A DNA stretch of 64,000 bases from Methylotenera_A sp049687015 (GTDB lineage: Bacteria > Pseudomonadota > Gammaproteobacteria > Burkholderiales > Methylophilaceae): assembly GCA_049687015.1 (NCBI GenBank), contig JBAVIP010000063.1, forward strand, positions 1-64,000. Direction: 5' to 3'. Made by a program: the position numbers and the translations under genes. The first letter of the stretch is position 1; each line of letters begins with the position of its first letter. Shown here piece by piece: positions 26,521-34,638 of this stretch. Below the pieces are notes generated by a model, which saw only the letters and a program-made list of their open reading frames with translations, was not told where the DNA came from and ran no database searches.

Positions 26521-27126
26521 GTGTGGGAGATTATTCAGGCTGCTGGTTGGCCAATTTGGCCGCTTATCATTGCATCCGTCATTGCGCTTGCGATTATTGG
26601 CGAACGTTTTTGGGCTTTGCGCTCTGAGGTGGTTGCGCCAACAAACCTGTTGCCAGAGGTACAAAAATGGCTGGGACAGGGTGGCGTAACCAAAGAAACG
26701 TTGAGCAAGCTAGAGCAGCATTCTTTGTTAGGCCAGGTATTCGCGAGCGCATTATCTAATGCTAAAAACTCGCGCGAAGTGACTAAAGAAGCTATCGAGG
26801 AAACAGGGCGCGCGGTGGCACATAAATTGGATCGCTACCTGCCTATATTAGGCACCATTGCCACAGTGTCGCCGTTATTGGGCTTGCTGGGCACGGTAAT
26901 CGGCATGGTGGAGCTGTTCGGCTCATTTACTACCAGTGGCCACGATGTCGCGCAATTTGCGCGTGGCATTTCTGTAGCGCTTTACAACACGGCTGCGGGT
27001 ATCGTGGTGGCTGTGCCAGCGATGATCGCGTATCGTTATTTCCGCAGTAAAGTAGACGATTTGCTGGTGGATATGGAGCAGCAGGCGATTAAACTGGTCG
27101 AAATTCTACACGGCGAGAGAAAATAA
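26521..27126 (+). CDS. exbB: ExbB/TolQ-type proton-channel subunit
   Basis: 201 residues from GTG 26521, chosen because AAGGAG lies seven bases upstream; an upstream in-frame ATG at 26458 has no such site. Three membrane helices (about 10-30, 110-135, 155-180) with the conserved LGTVIGMVELF and AAGIVVAVPAMIAY regions of the MotA/TolQ/ExbB family. With ExbD it converts proton-motive force to work, probably for a TonB or outer-membrane process. It heads the run exbB-exbD-msbA-lpxK-kdsB. Confidence 0.92.
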   Translation: MWEIIQAAGWPIWPLIIASVIALAIIGERFWALRSEVVAPTNLLPEVQKWLGQGGVTKETLSKLEQHSLLGQVFASALSNAKNSREVTKEAIEETGRAVAHKLDRYLPILGTIATVSPLLGLLGTVIGMVELFGSFTTSGHDVAQFARGISVALYNTAAGIVVAVPAMIAYRYFRSKVDDLLVDMEQQAIKLVEILHGERK

Positions 27127-27242
27127 ATTGTTTAATTGTGTTTTTGCGTTGTTACTCTCGCTAGCCGCATAAAACATACTGTCTGCGCTTGAGTGCCTAG
27201 CCAAAACACAATGACTTCAATTTATAAGTTAAAAGGATTAGC

Positions 27243-27665
27243 ATGAATTTTCAACGTGGCAGACGCAACGAAGAGCTCGAGATGAATCTCGTGCCTTTGA
27301 TTGATGTGTTATTGGTGATCATTATCTTTTTGGTAGTAAGTGCAACTTTTTCGCGCACCAGTGAGTTGCAAATTAATCTGCCGACGGCCGAGGCGAATAG
27401 TCCGACTGATAAGCCGCTTGTGATTACGGTTGAAGTGGATGCGGCAGGACGTTATATGGTGAACGGCAATGAGGTCGCGGGCGGAGAGGTAGAATCTATT
27501 GCGAGTGCGCTCACTAAAGCCGCAGGCAATGGTAAAGAGCCGACCATTGTGATTAACGCAGACGCCAAAACTACCCATCAATCTGTAATTAACGTGATGG
27601 AGGCTGCCCGTCAGGCTAACTACACGCATATTACTTTTGCTACCCAAATTGGGTCAGGTTCTTAA
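27243..27665 (+). CDS. exbD: ExbD/TolR-family protein
   Basis: 140 residues. A single membrane helix near residues 17-38 has the key Asp in NLVPLIDVLLVIIIFL; the periplasmic domain follows. AAAGGA precedes ATG. It lies 116 bases after exbB, a space in which I see no gene or clear signal. Confidence 0.93.
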   Translation: MNFQRGRRNEELEMNLVPLIDVLLVIIIFLVVSATFSRTSELQINLPTAEANSPTDKPLVITVEVDAAGRYMVNGNEVAGGEVESIASALTKAAGNGKEPTIVINADAKTTHQSVINVMEAARQANYTHITFATQIGSGS

Positions 27666-27720
27666 ATATCATTATTACTTTTCATCCTAGTTCGACGTCT
27701 AGATTTGAATACTAAAGTCC

Positions 27721-29475
27721 ATGTCGAAATCATCACGTAAAAAAGAAAAGCCGATTCACGTAGCAAACGCAAAAATGTTGTATTTGCGTTTGTTTCGCTA
27801 TGCTTGGCGATACAAGATTTTTTTTGCAATCAGCATTCTTTCAATCGTCATTTTGTCTGCAAGTAATACTGCTTTTTTAGCGGTAATCAAGCAAGTGACA
27901 GATGAAGGTTTTGTCAAACAATCGCCCGATAAAGTAGTGTTTTTGCCTTTGATATTGTTCGCCTTAATGGCATTAAGAGGCTTGGCCAGTTTTACTTCCA
28001 CCTATGGCATGCGCTATATAGCGCGCCATGTGGTAGCGGCCTTGCGCCAAGAGGCTTTTGCCCGCCTTATGCAGTTGCCGGTGCCTTTTTTTGATGCAAG
28101 TTCGGCCAGCATGATGGTATCAAAGCTCACTTATGATGCTGAACGGCTGTCTATTGTTACTACGCGTGTGGCACTAAATATCATTCGCGATGCGCTTACT
28201 GTGGTGGGTATGGTGTGCTATATGCTGTATTTGGATTGGCGACTTACCTTGATTTTTGCACTGGTTGCGCCCTTAATGGGACTATATTTACGAAAAATGA
28301 CACCTAAGTTGCGCGCTAGCGCAAGGCAGGTGCAACATACCGTTGGTGAAATGACCAAGGCGGCTGAGGAGGCGATTTCCGGGCAGCGTATTGTCAAGAT
28401 TTTTGGGGCGACCGATTATGAGTATGACCGGTTTTCTAAAATTGTGCTTAAAAATCGCACCACAGAAATGAAGCTTACACGTATCTCTGGCTTCAATAGT
28501 TTGGTGGTGGAAGTATTAGCTGCAGTTGCGCTGGGTTTGGTTGTGTACTATGCGGTCGGGCGGTTTAGCGCGGGTGAATTTGCTGCCTTTGTGGGGGCAT
28601 TGCTCATGATGATTTCGCCCATTAAACACCTCACTGCCGCCAATGAAGACTTGCAAATTGGCTTGGCTGCCGCGCAAAGCGTGTTTGATGTGATTGACAC
28701 CCCGGCAGAAATCAATGAAGGTGAAAAGCTGATTGCGCGTGCACGTGGAGAAATAGAATTTAGAAATGTGAGTCTGCGTTACGACAACGCCAAAAAACCA
28801 GCTTTAAATAATTTAAGTTTTACGATTCAACCCGGTGAAAAGCTGGCGCTGGTAGGGCGATCCGGCGGTGGTAAAACCACGCTGGTTAATTTATTGCCGC
28901 GTTTTTATGAGTTACAGCAAGGTCTGGTGCTGCTAGATGGTATTGATATCCGTTCTTTGGAATTAAAGAATCTGCGCAGCCAGTTTTCGCTGGTGAGTCA
29001 GGATATTATTTTGTTCAATGATACAGTGTTTAATAATATTGCTTATGGCACGCTCCGAAATGCAAGCGAAGCCGAGGTGATTGAAGCCGCTAAAGCCGCG
29101 CATGCCTGGGAGTTTATATCACAGTTGCCGCTTGGCCTGCAAAATGAAATTGGCGATAGAGGTGTACGTCTTTCTGGCGGACAGCGCCAGCGCATTGCCA
29201 TAGCGCGCGCTATTCTTAAAAATGCGCCGATTTTATTACTGGATGAAGCTACCAGCGCGCTGGACACTGAATCTGAGCAGCATGTGCAAGCCGCGTTGGA
29301 TACCTTGATGCAAAACCGCACTTCGATTGTAATTGCGCACCGCTTAAGTACGATTGAAAATGCTGATAGGATTTTAGTGATGAATCAAGGCGAGATTGTT
29401 GAATCAGGCACACATCAACAATTATTAGCGCTCAACGGTTATTACACCAAGCTTTATCAAAAAGAGCTGGAATAG
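27721..29475 (+). CDS. msbA: Lipid A export ATP-binding/permease MsbA
   Basis: 584 residues, the size of E. coli MsbA. Six N-terminal membrane helices, then the nucleotide-binding domain: Walker A GRSGGGKTT near 379-387, signature LSGGQRQRIAIARA, Walker B ILLLDEATSALD. It flips lipid A-core to the periplasmic leaflet. The neighbouring lpxK and kdsB place it in the LPS pathway. Confidence 0.95.
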   Translation: MSKSSRKKEKPIHVANAKMLYLRLFRYAWRYKIFFAISILSIVILSASNTAFLAVIKQVTDEGFVKQSPDKVVFLPLILFALMALRGLASFTSTYGMRYIARHVVAALRQEAFARLMQLPVPFFDASSASMMVSKLTYDAERLSIVTTRVALNIIRDALTVVGMVCYMLYLDWRLTLIFALVAPLMGLYLRKMTPKLRASARQVQHTVGEMTKAAEEAISGQRIVKIFGATDYEYDRFSKIVLKNRTTEMKLTRISGFNSLVVEVLAAVALGLVVYYAVGRFSAGEFAAFVGALLMMISPIKHLTAANEDLQIGLAAAQSVFDVIDTPAEINEGEKLIARARGEIEFRNVSLRYDNAKKPALNNLSFTIQPGEKLALVGRSGGGKTTLVNLLPRFYELQQGLVLLDGIDIRSLELKNLRSQFSLVSQDIILFNDTVFNNIAYGTLRNASEAEVIEAAKAAHAWEFISQLPLGLQNEIGDRGVRLSGGQRQRIAIARAILKNAPILLLDEATSALDTESEQHVQAALDTLMQNRTSIVIAHRLSTIENADRILVMNQGEIVESGTHQQLLALNGYYTKLYQKELE

Positions 29476-29487
29476 TTTTTTTCGATT

Positions 29488-30513
29488 GTGAAAAGTTTTA
29501 CGCAAGATTTTATTCAGAATGCATGGCGGCAAAAAGATGCGTTTTTTTATCTTGTGTTAGTTCCCTTATCTTGGTTATTTGCCGCGATTACAGCATTTAG
29601 GCGTCGGGCATATCAACTTGGCCTCTTGAAATCATATGTACTTCCAGTACCTGTTATCGTGGTTGGTAATATCAATATAGGAGGCAGCGGTAAAACGCCG
29701 GTAGTGATTTGGTTGGTTGAGCAACTTAAGCAACATGGCTTTAAACCGGCGGTGATTAGCCGTGGTTATGGCGGCAGTGTGAGTTCCGCTACCAGTGTGG
29801 ATGCCAATGGCCAGGCCAGTATCGTTGGCGATGAGCCGGTATTGATTGCAAATCGTGGCCAATGTCCCGTGTGGGTAGGGGCTAATCGTGTGCAAGTGGC
29901 AAATGAGCTTTTAAAAGCGCATCCGGAATGCAACGTAATTATCAGCGATGATGGCTTGCAGCATTATCGCCTGAAGCGGGATATTGAGATTGCAGTAGTA
30001 GATTCAAATTACAGTGAAAAAAATGCACGACTGTTGCCTGCTGGGCCATTACGCGAGCCTGTAAGCCGCTTAAATACGGTTGATGCTATTGTTCTAAATG
30101 GCGAAGCCAGTAATATAAAACTTAGAGCTGGTGAAAAAACTAACAATACAGCCTATCAAATGCAGTTAGTCGGAGAGAAATTTTATAATCTGGCTGATGC
30201 AAACATAACCGCAAGTTCGGCTGATTTCAAACACAAAAAAGTGACTGCATTGGCTGGAATTGGCAAGCCGGAACGTTTTTTTGAGCATTTGCGCAATTTG
30301 GGACTTGCCTTTGCAAGCGTGAGTTTTGCAGATCATTATGCGTTTACTGCGCAAGATTTAGCCCAAATTGATTGCGATGCGATTATCATGACCGAGAAAG
30401 ATGCCGTAAAATGTAGGGCATTCGCACGACAAAATTGTTGGGTATTGCCTGTGGAAGCCAGTATTGATGCGGCTTTGATGCCATTAATTTTAAATAAAAT
30501 AGCAAAAAGTTAA
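29488..30513 (+). CDS. lpxK: Tetraacyldisaccharide 4'-kinase
   Basis: 341 residues. Phosphorylates the 4' position of the lipid A disaccharide. The N-terminal membrane-associated helix (FFYLVLVPLSWLFAAI) is followed by the P-loop region IVVGNINIGGSGKTP, then the DDGLQHYRLKRD motif. The start is GTG at 29488; no ATG lies ahead of the conserved helix. Twelve bases follow msbA. Confidence 0.94.
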   Translation: MKSFTQDFIQNAWRQKDAFFYLVLVPLSWLFAAITAFRRRAYQLGLLKSYVLPVPVIVVGNINIGGSGKTPVVIWLVEQLKQHGFKPAVISRGYGGSVSSATSVDANGQASIVGDEPVLIANRGQCPVWVGANRVQVANELLKAHPECNVIISDDGLQHYRLKRDIEIAVVDSNYSEKNARLLPAGPLREPVSRLNTVDAIVLNGEASNIKLRAGEKTNNTAYQMQLVGEKFYNLADANITASSADFKHKKVTALAGIGKPERFFEHLRNLGLAFASVSFADHYAFTAQDLAQIDCDAIIMTEKDAVKCRAFARQNCWVLPVEASIDAALMPLILNKIAKS

Positions 30514-30534
30514 AGTTTGATTTAAGGATTTATT

Positions 30535-30717
30535 ATGGACGCAAAATTACTACAGATTCTGGTGTGCCCAGTCACTAAAGGGCCGCTGATATATGACAAA
30601 AAAAATAACGAGCTGATTTCGAAATCAGCGCGATTAGCCTACCCTATACGCGACGGTATCCCTGTCATGCTGGAAGAAGAGGCGCGTAAACTCGGCCCAG
30701 ATGAGAAAATCGACTAA
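30535..30717 (+). CDS. Trm112-family small protein (YcaR)
   Basis: 60 residues. LLQILVCPVTKGPL and AYPIRDGIPVML are the family core; only one of the usual zinc cysteines (CP) is kept, as in E. coli YcaR. The molecular role in bacteria is unclear. It nearly always sits between lpxK and kdsB, as here, and its stop overlaps the kdsB start by one base. Confidence 0.93.
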   Translation: MDAKLLQILVCPVTKGPLIYDKKNNELISKSARLAYPIRDGIPVMLEEEARKLGPDEKID

Positions 30718-31490
30718 TGGCGTTTAAGGTCGTCATTCCTGCCCGCTACGCCAGTACGCGCCTGCCAGGCAAGCCTTTATTGGATATTGCGGGGAAACCC
30801 ATGATAATTCGTGTAAGCGAGCAAGCCGTCAAAAGCGGTGCGAGTGAAATAGTGATTGCGACTGACTTTGAAAAAATTATGCAAGCCGCAGTGGAACATA
30901 ATATAAAAGCCGTAATGACCAATATTAATCACGCTTCTGGCACCGATAGGATCGCCGAAGTGGCTCAAAAATTAGGCTGGGCAGACAATGAAATCGTGGT
31001 GAATGTGCAAGGCGATGAGCCGTTAATCGACCCTGAATTAATCAAAGAAGTCGCGCAACACTTAGCGAATAGTAAAGAGGCGGTAATGGCAACCGCCTGC
31101 CACGCGATTCATGATGAAGCCAGTTTCTTAAACCCGAATATTGTCAAAGTGGTGATGGACGCTAACGGCAACGCGCTGTATTTCAGCCGTGCGCCAATTC
31201 CTTATCCGCGTGACGATGTTTATAAACAGCATATTCAGGCTCATCGCCATATCGGCATTTATGCGTACCGTGTGGGCTTTCTCAAACAATACGCGCAGCT
31301 AGTAGTGACCGAGCTTGAAAAAATTGAAAGTTTAGAACAGTTACGCGTGCTGCATCACGGCTATAAAATCGGCGTGACCATCACGCAAAATGCGCCTGCA
31401 AGCGGCGTGGATACACAAGATGATTTAGATTACGTGAGAAGTGTTTTTAAAGATAAACAATCTAAAATAGATGCTCAGGAAGGCGCATAG
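30717..31490 (+). CDS. kdsB: 3-deoxy-manno-octulosonate cytidylyltransferase
   Basis: 257 residues. Activates Kdo with CTP for LPS inner-core synthesis. The start FKVVIPARYASTRLPGKPL and the block VQGDEPLI are diagnostic. It ends about ten residues beyond the normal end (after FKDK), and the shorter, standard-looking ending is found in the fragment at 31811-31920. That suggests the present 3' end is a replaced one. Last gene of the exbB-to-kdsB run. Confidence 0.95.
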   Translation: MAFKVVIPARYASTRLPGKPLLDIAGKPMIIRVSEQAVKSGASEIVIATDFEKIMQAAVEHNIKAVMTNINHASGTDRIAEVAQKLGWADNEIVVNVQGDEPLIDPELIKEVAQHLANSKEAVMATACHAIHDEASFLNPNIVKVVMDANGNALYFSRAPIPYPRDDVYKQHIQAHRHIGIYAYRVGFLKQYAQLVVTELEKIESLEQLRVLHHGYKIGVTITQNAPASGVDTQDDLDYVRSVFKDKQSKIDAQEGA

Positions 31491-31500
31491 ATATTGCCTC

Positions 31501-31770
31501 GCAGGGCAGGTTTTTAGCCCCTCGCCCGTAGGCGGGAGAGGGGTTGGGGTGAGGAGCAATAGTGCAAATTCACCATGTCGGGGGTAGCCCGACGCCTAAT
31601 CACTTTCTTTTGTTTGTGCAAAAGAAAGTAATCAAAGAAAATCACACCCCGCTGCCACTTCATCCTTCGGTCTTAGCGCCGCATCTGGGGCGGCTGCGGA
31701 ACTCACTTCGTTCAAACAGTCCTCGCCGCCTACCATCTGCCGCTCAAGCCGAAGGCGCGGCAAGGGGATT
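31501..31770 (+). repeat. Composite of hairpin-forming intergenic repeats after kdsB
   Basis: Three hairpins follow one another. A GC-rich one lies at 31517-31543 (GCCCCTCGCCC against GGGAGAGGGG). GTCGGG/CCCGAC is at 31577-31593. A perfect 11-bp stem, ACTTTCTTTTG (31602-31612) with CAAAAGAAAGT (31619-31629), has a six-base loop. Similar stretches occur between genes in many proteobacteria as far as I recall. No gene is convincing here: a 91-codon open frame at 31562-31837 runs through these hairpins and into the kdsB fragment. Function unknown. Confidence 0.55.
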
Positions 31771-31771
31771 A

Positions 31772-31811
31772 ATACGGCGCAATACGCAAGCTATTGCGCC
31801 CTACGCGGGCT
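31772..31811 (+). repeat. REP-like palindrome, copy A
   Basis: GGCGCAATA (31776-31784) and TATTGCGCC (31792-31800) form a hairpin, followed by CTACGCGGGCT. It matches copy B (32018-32057) at 38 of 40 positions in the same orientation. Its last bases run straight into the kdsB fragment; the intact gene has ACGCGTGCTG where the junction has ACGCGGGCTG. Confidence 0.8.
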
Positions 31812-31920
31812 GCATCACGGCTACAAAATTGGCGTGACAGTTACCAAAAATGCGCCTGCCAGCGGCGTAGATACACAAGATGATTTGGATTATGTGCGTA
31901 GCGTTTGGAAAGACAAGTAG
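31811..31920 (+). pseudogene. 3'-end remnant of a second kdsB
   Basis: The segment aligns without gaps to kdsB 31351 onward. Of the first 100 bases 84 match, and of the 16 differences about 11 are silent; only three residues change (I to V, Q to K, F to W). It ends with its own TAG after KDK. There is no start codon or 5' part. Such a synonymous-biased pattern shows that both copies evolved as working genes before one was truncated. Confidence 0.85.
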
Positions 31921-31975
31921 ATGTGATAAGTGTTGGGGTTCATAAAAGGCATTCACCCCAACCTACGAGCTGTAG

Positions 31976-32001
31976 GGCGTATTAGTGGAACGTAATACGC
32001 C
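31976..32001. repeat. REP-like palindrome, related form
   Basis: GGCGTATTA (31976-31984) and TAATACGCC (31993-32001) form a perfect nine-base stem. The outer sequence (TGTAGG before it) resembles copies A and B, which suggests the same family in a diverged form. Confidence 0.7.
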
Positions 32002-32017
32002 GAAAGAAATATAATTC

Positions 32018-32057
32018 ATACGGCGCAATACGCATGTTATTGCGCCCTACGCGGGCT
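32018..32057 (+). repeat. REP-like palindrome, copy B
   Basis: GGCGCAATA (32022-32030) and TATTGCGCC (32038-32046) form the stem; 38 of 40 bases equal copy A. Its end supplies the stop codon (CTA on the plus strand, 32056-32058) of the gene on the minus strand. With copy A it brackets the kdsB remnant. Confidence 0.8.
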
Positions 32058-32601
32058 ATAATTCAAGCTCGTTAGGGTCTTTTAGGCCTATTCTGATTAG
32101 GTCGCCAGCATTCAAACCGAAATTGCTATTCCCAAGACCCTTGCGAATGGCCTTGTACATTTGATCCATAGCCAATATTATATTTCCACCTGAACTTGAT
32201 ACTGCTCGGAATTTGAGCCATGCTGAGATTACATTGGGTGATGCCCAGAGTATAAGCCCTCTGTTTAGCTTTGCGAAGTCGTTACGCAACCAATCAGGGA
32301 GATTTTCCTCATTAAGCTCTTCCTGTGTTACATCTTGGGCTTGAAATTTTTCGACTATATCAAAAAACGTACTATAAACCTCGATTTTGCTTGCTCTATG
32401 ACTTTCTGCAATATCTCGACTTTTCGAATGCCATTGGGCGTACCACAAGCCGATTAAGCCGAAAAGAGCAGTGGTAAGAGTGGCAGCTATAGATGTATCT
32501 AGAGTCCGAAACCATATAACGACTTCATTGAAAATAATCCAGCAAAGTGCTGCTAAGATAATTAACACCAAGATGCCGATAATCGTCTGTTTTTTATTCA
32601 T
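32056..32601 (-). CDS. Small membrane protein of unknown function
   Basis: 181 residues. Two hydrophobic segments (about 6-30 and 38-55) are followed by a cytoplasmic part with AQWHSKSRDIAESHR, then KIEVYSTFFDIV, and a LILWASPNVISAW helix. I do not recognise a named family. The layout (membrane helix, short basic linker, then a K-x-E-V-Y-x-x-F helix) recalls the cassette-3 protein at 852-1466, without clear homology. A stem TCTTGTT/AACAAGA (32601-32616) covers the start codon and may limit translation. It lies in an accessory pocket between kdsB and glnB. Confidence 0.65.
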   Translation of the reverse strand: MNKKQTIIGILVLIILAALCWIIFNEVVIWFRTLDTSIAATLTTALFGLIGLWYAQWHSKSRDIAESHRASKIEVYSTFFDIVEKFQAQDVTQEELNEENLPDWLRNDFAKLNRGLILWASPNVISAWLKFRAVSSSGGNIILAMDQMYKAIRKGLGNSNFGLNAGDLIRIGLKDPNELEL

Positions 32602-32639
32602 CTTGTTCTAACAAGAATAATAGGGAACGTGCCCTTAAA

Positions 32640-32978
32640 CTAAACCGCAGATTCGCCTGTTTCGCCCGTTCTAATACGCACAACTTGTTCCACCGCGCTG
32701 ACAAAAATCTTGCCATCGCCGATCTTTCCGGTATGCGCTGCTTTGATAATCGCTTCCATGGCGGCTTCTACCATATCATCTGCCACAACCAGCTCAAGCT
32801 TGATTTTTGGTAAAAAATCCACTACATATTCGGCGCCGCGGTATAACTCCGTGTGACCTTTTTGGCGGCCAAAGCCTTTAACTTCGGTCACTGTTAACCC
32901 ATTCACGCCAATTTCGGATAACGCTTCCCGCACTTCGTCCAACTTAAATGGTTTAATCACTGCTTCGATTTTCTTCAT
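32640..32978 (-). CDS. glnB: Nitrogen regulatory protein PII
   Basis: 112 residues, full length. The T-loop has Tyr51 (ELYRGAEYVV), the uridylylation site, and the start MKKIEAVIKPFKLDEV is typical. PII senses 2-oxoglutarate and ATP/ADP and controls NtrB and adenylyltransferase. It follows nadE by 34 bases, the standard betaproteobacterial pair. Confidence 0.96.
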   Translation of the reverse strand: MKKIEAVIKPFKLDEVREALSEIGVNGLTVTEVKGFGRQKGHTELYRGAEYVVDFLPKIKLELVVADDMVEAAMEAIIKAAHTGKIGDGKIFVSAVEQVVRIRTGETGESAV

Positions 32979-33012
32979 ACCAGTTCCCCAAGTTATTTTA
33001 TATAGTTTCTAA

Positions 33013-34614
33013 CTAATCAAATTTTAGTTTACATGTTATCGGATAACGCCGGTCTTTGCCAAATCCTCTTTCCGTAATTCTAACGCCAACTGGCGCCTGG
33101 CGGCGTTTATATTCATTTTTATCAATCAAATTGGTGACGCGGTTCACGTCTTTTTCGCTAAATCCTTGCTGGATAATCGCCTGGCGGCTCATGTCCTCTT
33201 CCACATACGCCTGCACAATGGCATCTAAAATCTCGTAAGGCGGCAAGCTGTCCTGATCGGTCTGGTTCGCGCGCAACTCGGCGCTAGGCGCGCGCGTGAT
33301 AATGCGTTCCGGGATTACTCTTGATAAGCTATTGCGATATTTGGCCAGCTTATATACCAGTGTTTTCGGCACGTCTTTCAGCAGTGAGAAGCCGCCCGCC
33401 ATATCGCCATACAGCGTGCTGTAGCCTACCGCCATCTCTGATTTGTTGCCGGTGGTGAGCACAATGCTGCCGAATTTGTTCGAGAGCGCCATCAGCAACA
33501 TGCCGCGGATGCGTGCTTGCAAGTTTTCTTCAGTGGTGTCAAAAGGTAAACCTTCAAACTCATTAGAAAGCACAATTCTGAAATGCTCAAAAAGTGCGAC
33601 GATAGGGATTAAGCTATATTTCACGCCCACCAGATTCGCCATTTCAACTGCGTCGTCCACGCTCATGCTAGCGGTAAATTCGGATGACATCATGACTACT
33701 TTTACGCGTTCAGCGCCTAGCGCATCGACAGCGATTGCGAGTGTCAATGCGGAATCAATGCCGCCCGACAAACCCAATACCACGCTGGGGAAACCGTTCT
33801 TGTTCACATAGTCTGCAAGGCCTATTTTAAGCGCGTTGTAGACCGATGCTTCCAGACTCAGTTTGGGAGCGATGTCAGCTTTAACGGGCTGATGACTGAT
33901 AATTTCTACAAAACTTAAAGCCTCAATAAACGAAGGCAATTGCTGTATGACTACACCTTTGGCATCTAGCACAAATGACGCACCATCAAATACCAATTCG
34001 TCTTGCCCACCGACCAGATTGGTATAAATAACGGCTAAGCCAGTTTCCTTTGCACGCTCAGCAATGATTTCGTAGCGCGTTTCCAGCTTATCTATGTGGT
34101 AGGGCGAGGCATTAAGCGAGAGCAAGAATTCGGCGCCGGCTTGCTTGGCTTTTTGTGCGGGTGCTGCTTCCCAGCCATCAGCACAAATCATGACACCAAA
34201 TTTTGTACCACCATGCGAAAAAACTAACGGTGTATCGCCTGCCTCGAAATAGCGCTCTTCATCAAATACGCTGTAATTGGGCAAAATTTGTTTGTGATAT
34301 GTGGCAAGTATTTTGCCATTTTCTATGACAGAAGCGGCATTGAAGAGCTTGCCATTTTGCTGGTGAGGGTGGCCAATGAGCAGCGTGATAGCCGGTAATG
34401 ATCGGCATATACGCTTAAGCGCACGTTCGCAGGCGGCGTTAAAGTCTTCGCGAAACAGCAAGTCTTCGGGCGGGTAGCCGCACAGCGCAAGCTCTGGCGT
34501 GATGACTAGGCTCGCGCCATTTCGAGATGCGCGGTTAGCGTAATCGAGGATTTTATTGGCGTTGCCTTGAATATCGCCGACAATACAGTTAATCTGTGCC
34601 AGTGCGATTTTCAT
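33013..34614 (-). CDS. nadE: Glutamine-dependent NAD+ synthetase
   Basis: 533 residues. N-terminal nitrilase-type amidase with the triad E41, K108 and C144 (MICADGWE); C-terminal synthetase with the PP-loop SGGIDS at 283-288. It makes NAD+ from deamido-NAD+ using ammonia from glutamine. The linkage to glnB suggests coordination with nitrogen state, but no shared control signal is visible. Confidence 0.96.
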   Translation of the reverse strand: MKIALAQINCIVGDIQGNANKILDYANRASRNGASLVITPELALCGYPPEDLLFREDFNAACERALKRICRSLPAITLLIGHPHQQNGKLFNAASVIENGKILATYHKQILPNYSVFDEERYFEAGDTPLVFSHGGTKFGVMICADGWEAAPAQKAKQAGAEFLLSLNASPYHIDKLETRYEIIAERAKETGLAVIYTNLVGGQDELVFDGASFVLDAKGVVIQQLPSFIEALSFVEIISHQPVKADIAPKLSLEASVYNALKIGLADYVNKNGFPSVVLGLSGGIDSALTLAIAVDALGAERVKVVMMSSEFTASMSVDDAVEMANLVGVKYSLIPIVALFEHFRIVLSNEFEGLPFDTTEENLQARIRGMLLMALSNKFGSIVLTTGNKSEMAVGYSTLYGDMAGGFSLLKDVPKTLVYKLAKYRNSLSRVIPERIITRAPSAELRANQTDQDSLPPYEILDAIVQAYVEEDMSRQAIIQQGFSEKDVNRVTNLIDKNEYKRRQAPVGVRITERGFGKDRRYPITCKLKFD

Positions 34615-34638
34615 GTTTTAAATATTGGTGTGAAGTTG

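Noticed and set aside
31562..31837. Open frame of 91 codons after kdsB
   Set aside because: It runs through three hairpins, a REP-like palindrome and into the kdsB remnant out of frame with it; composition and repeats explain it without a gene.
31501..32057. CRISPR array
   Set aside because: The repeats are palindromes of differing type, only two near-identical copies exist, and spacing is over 200 bases.
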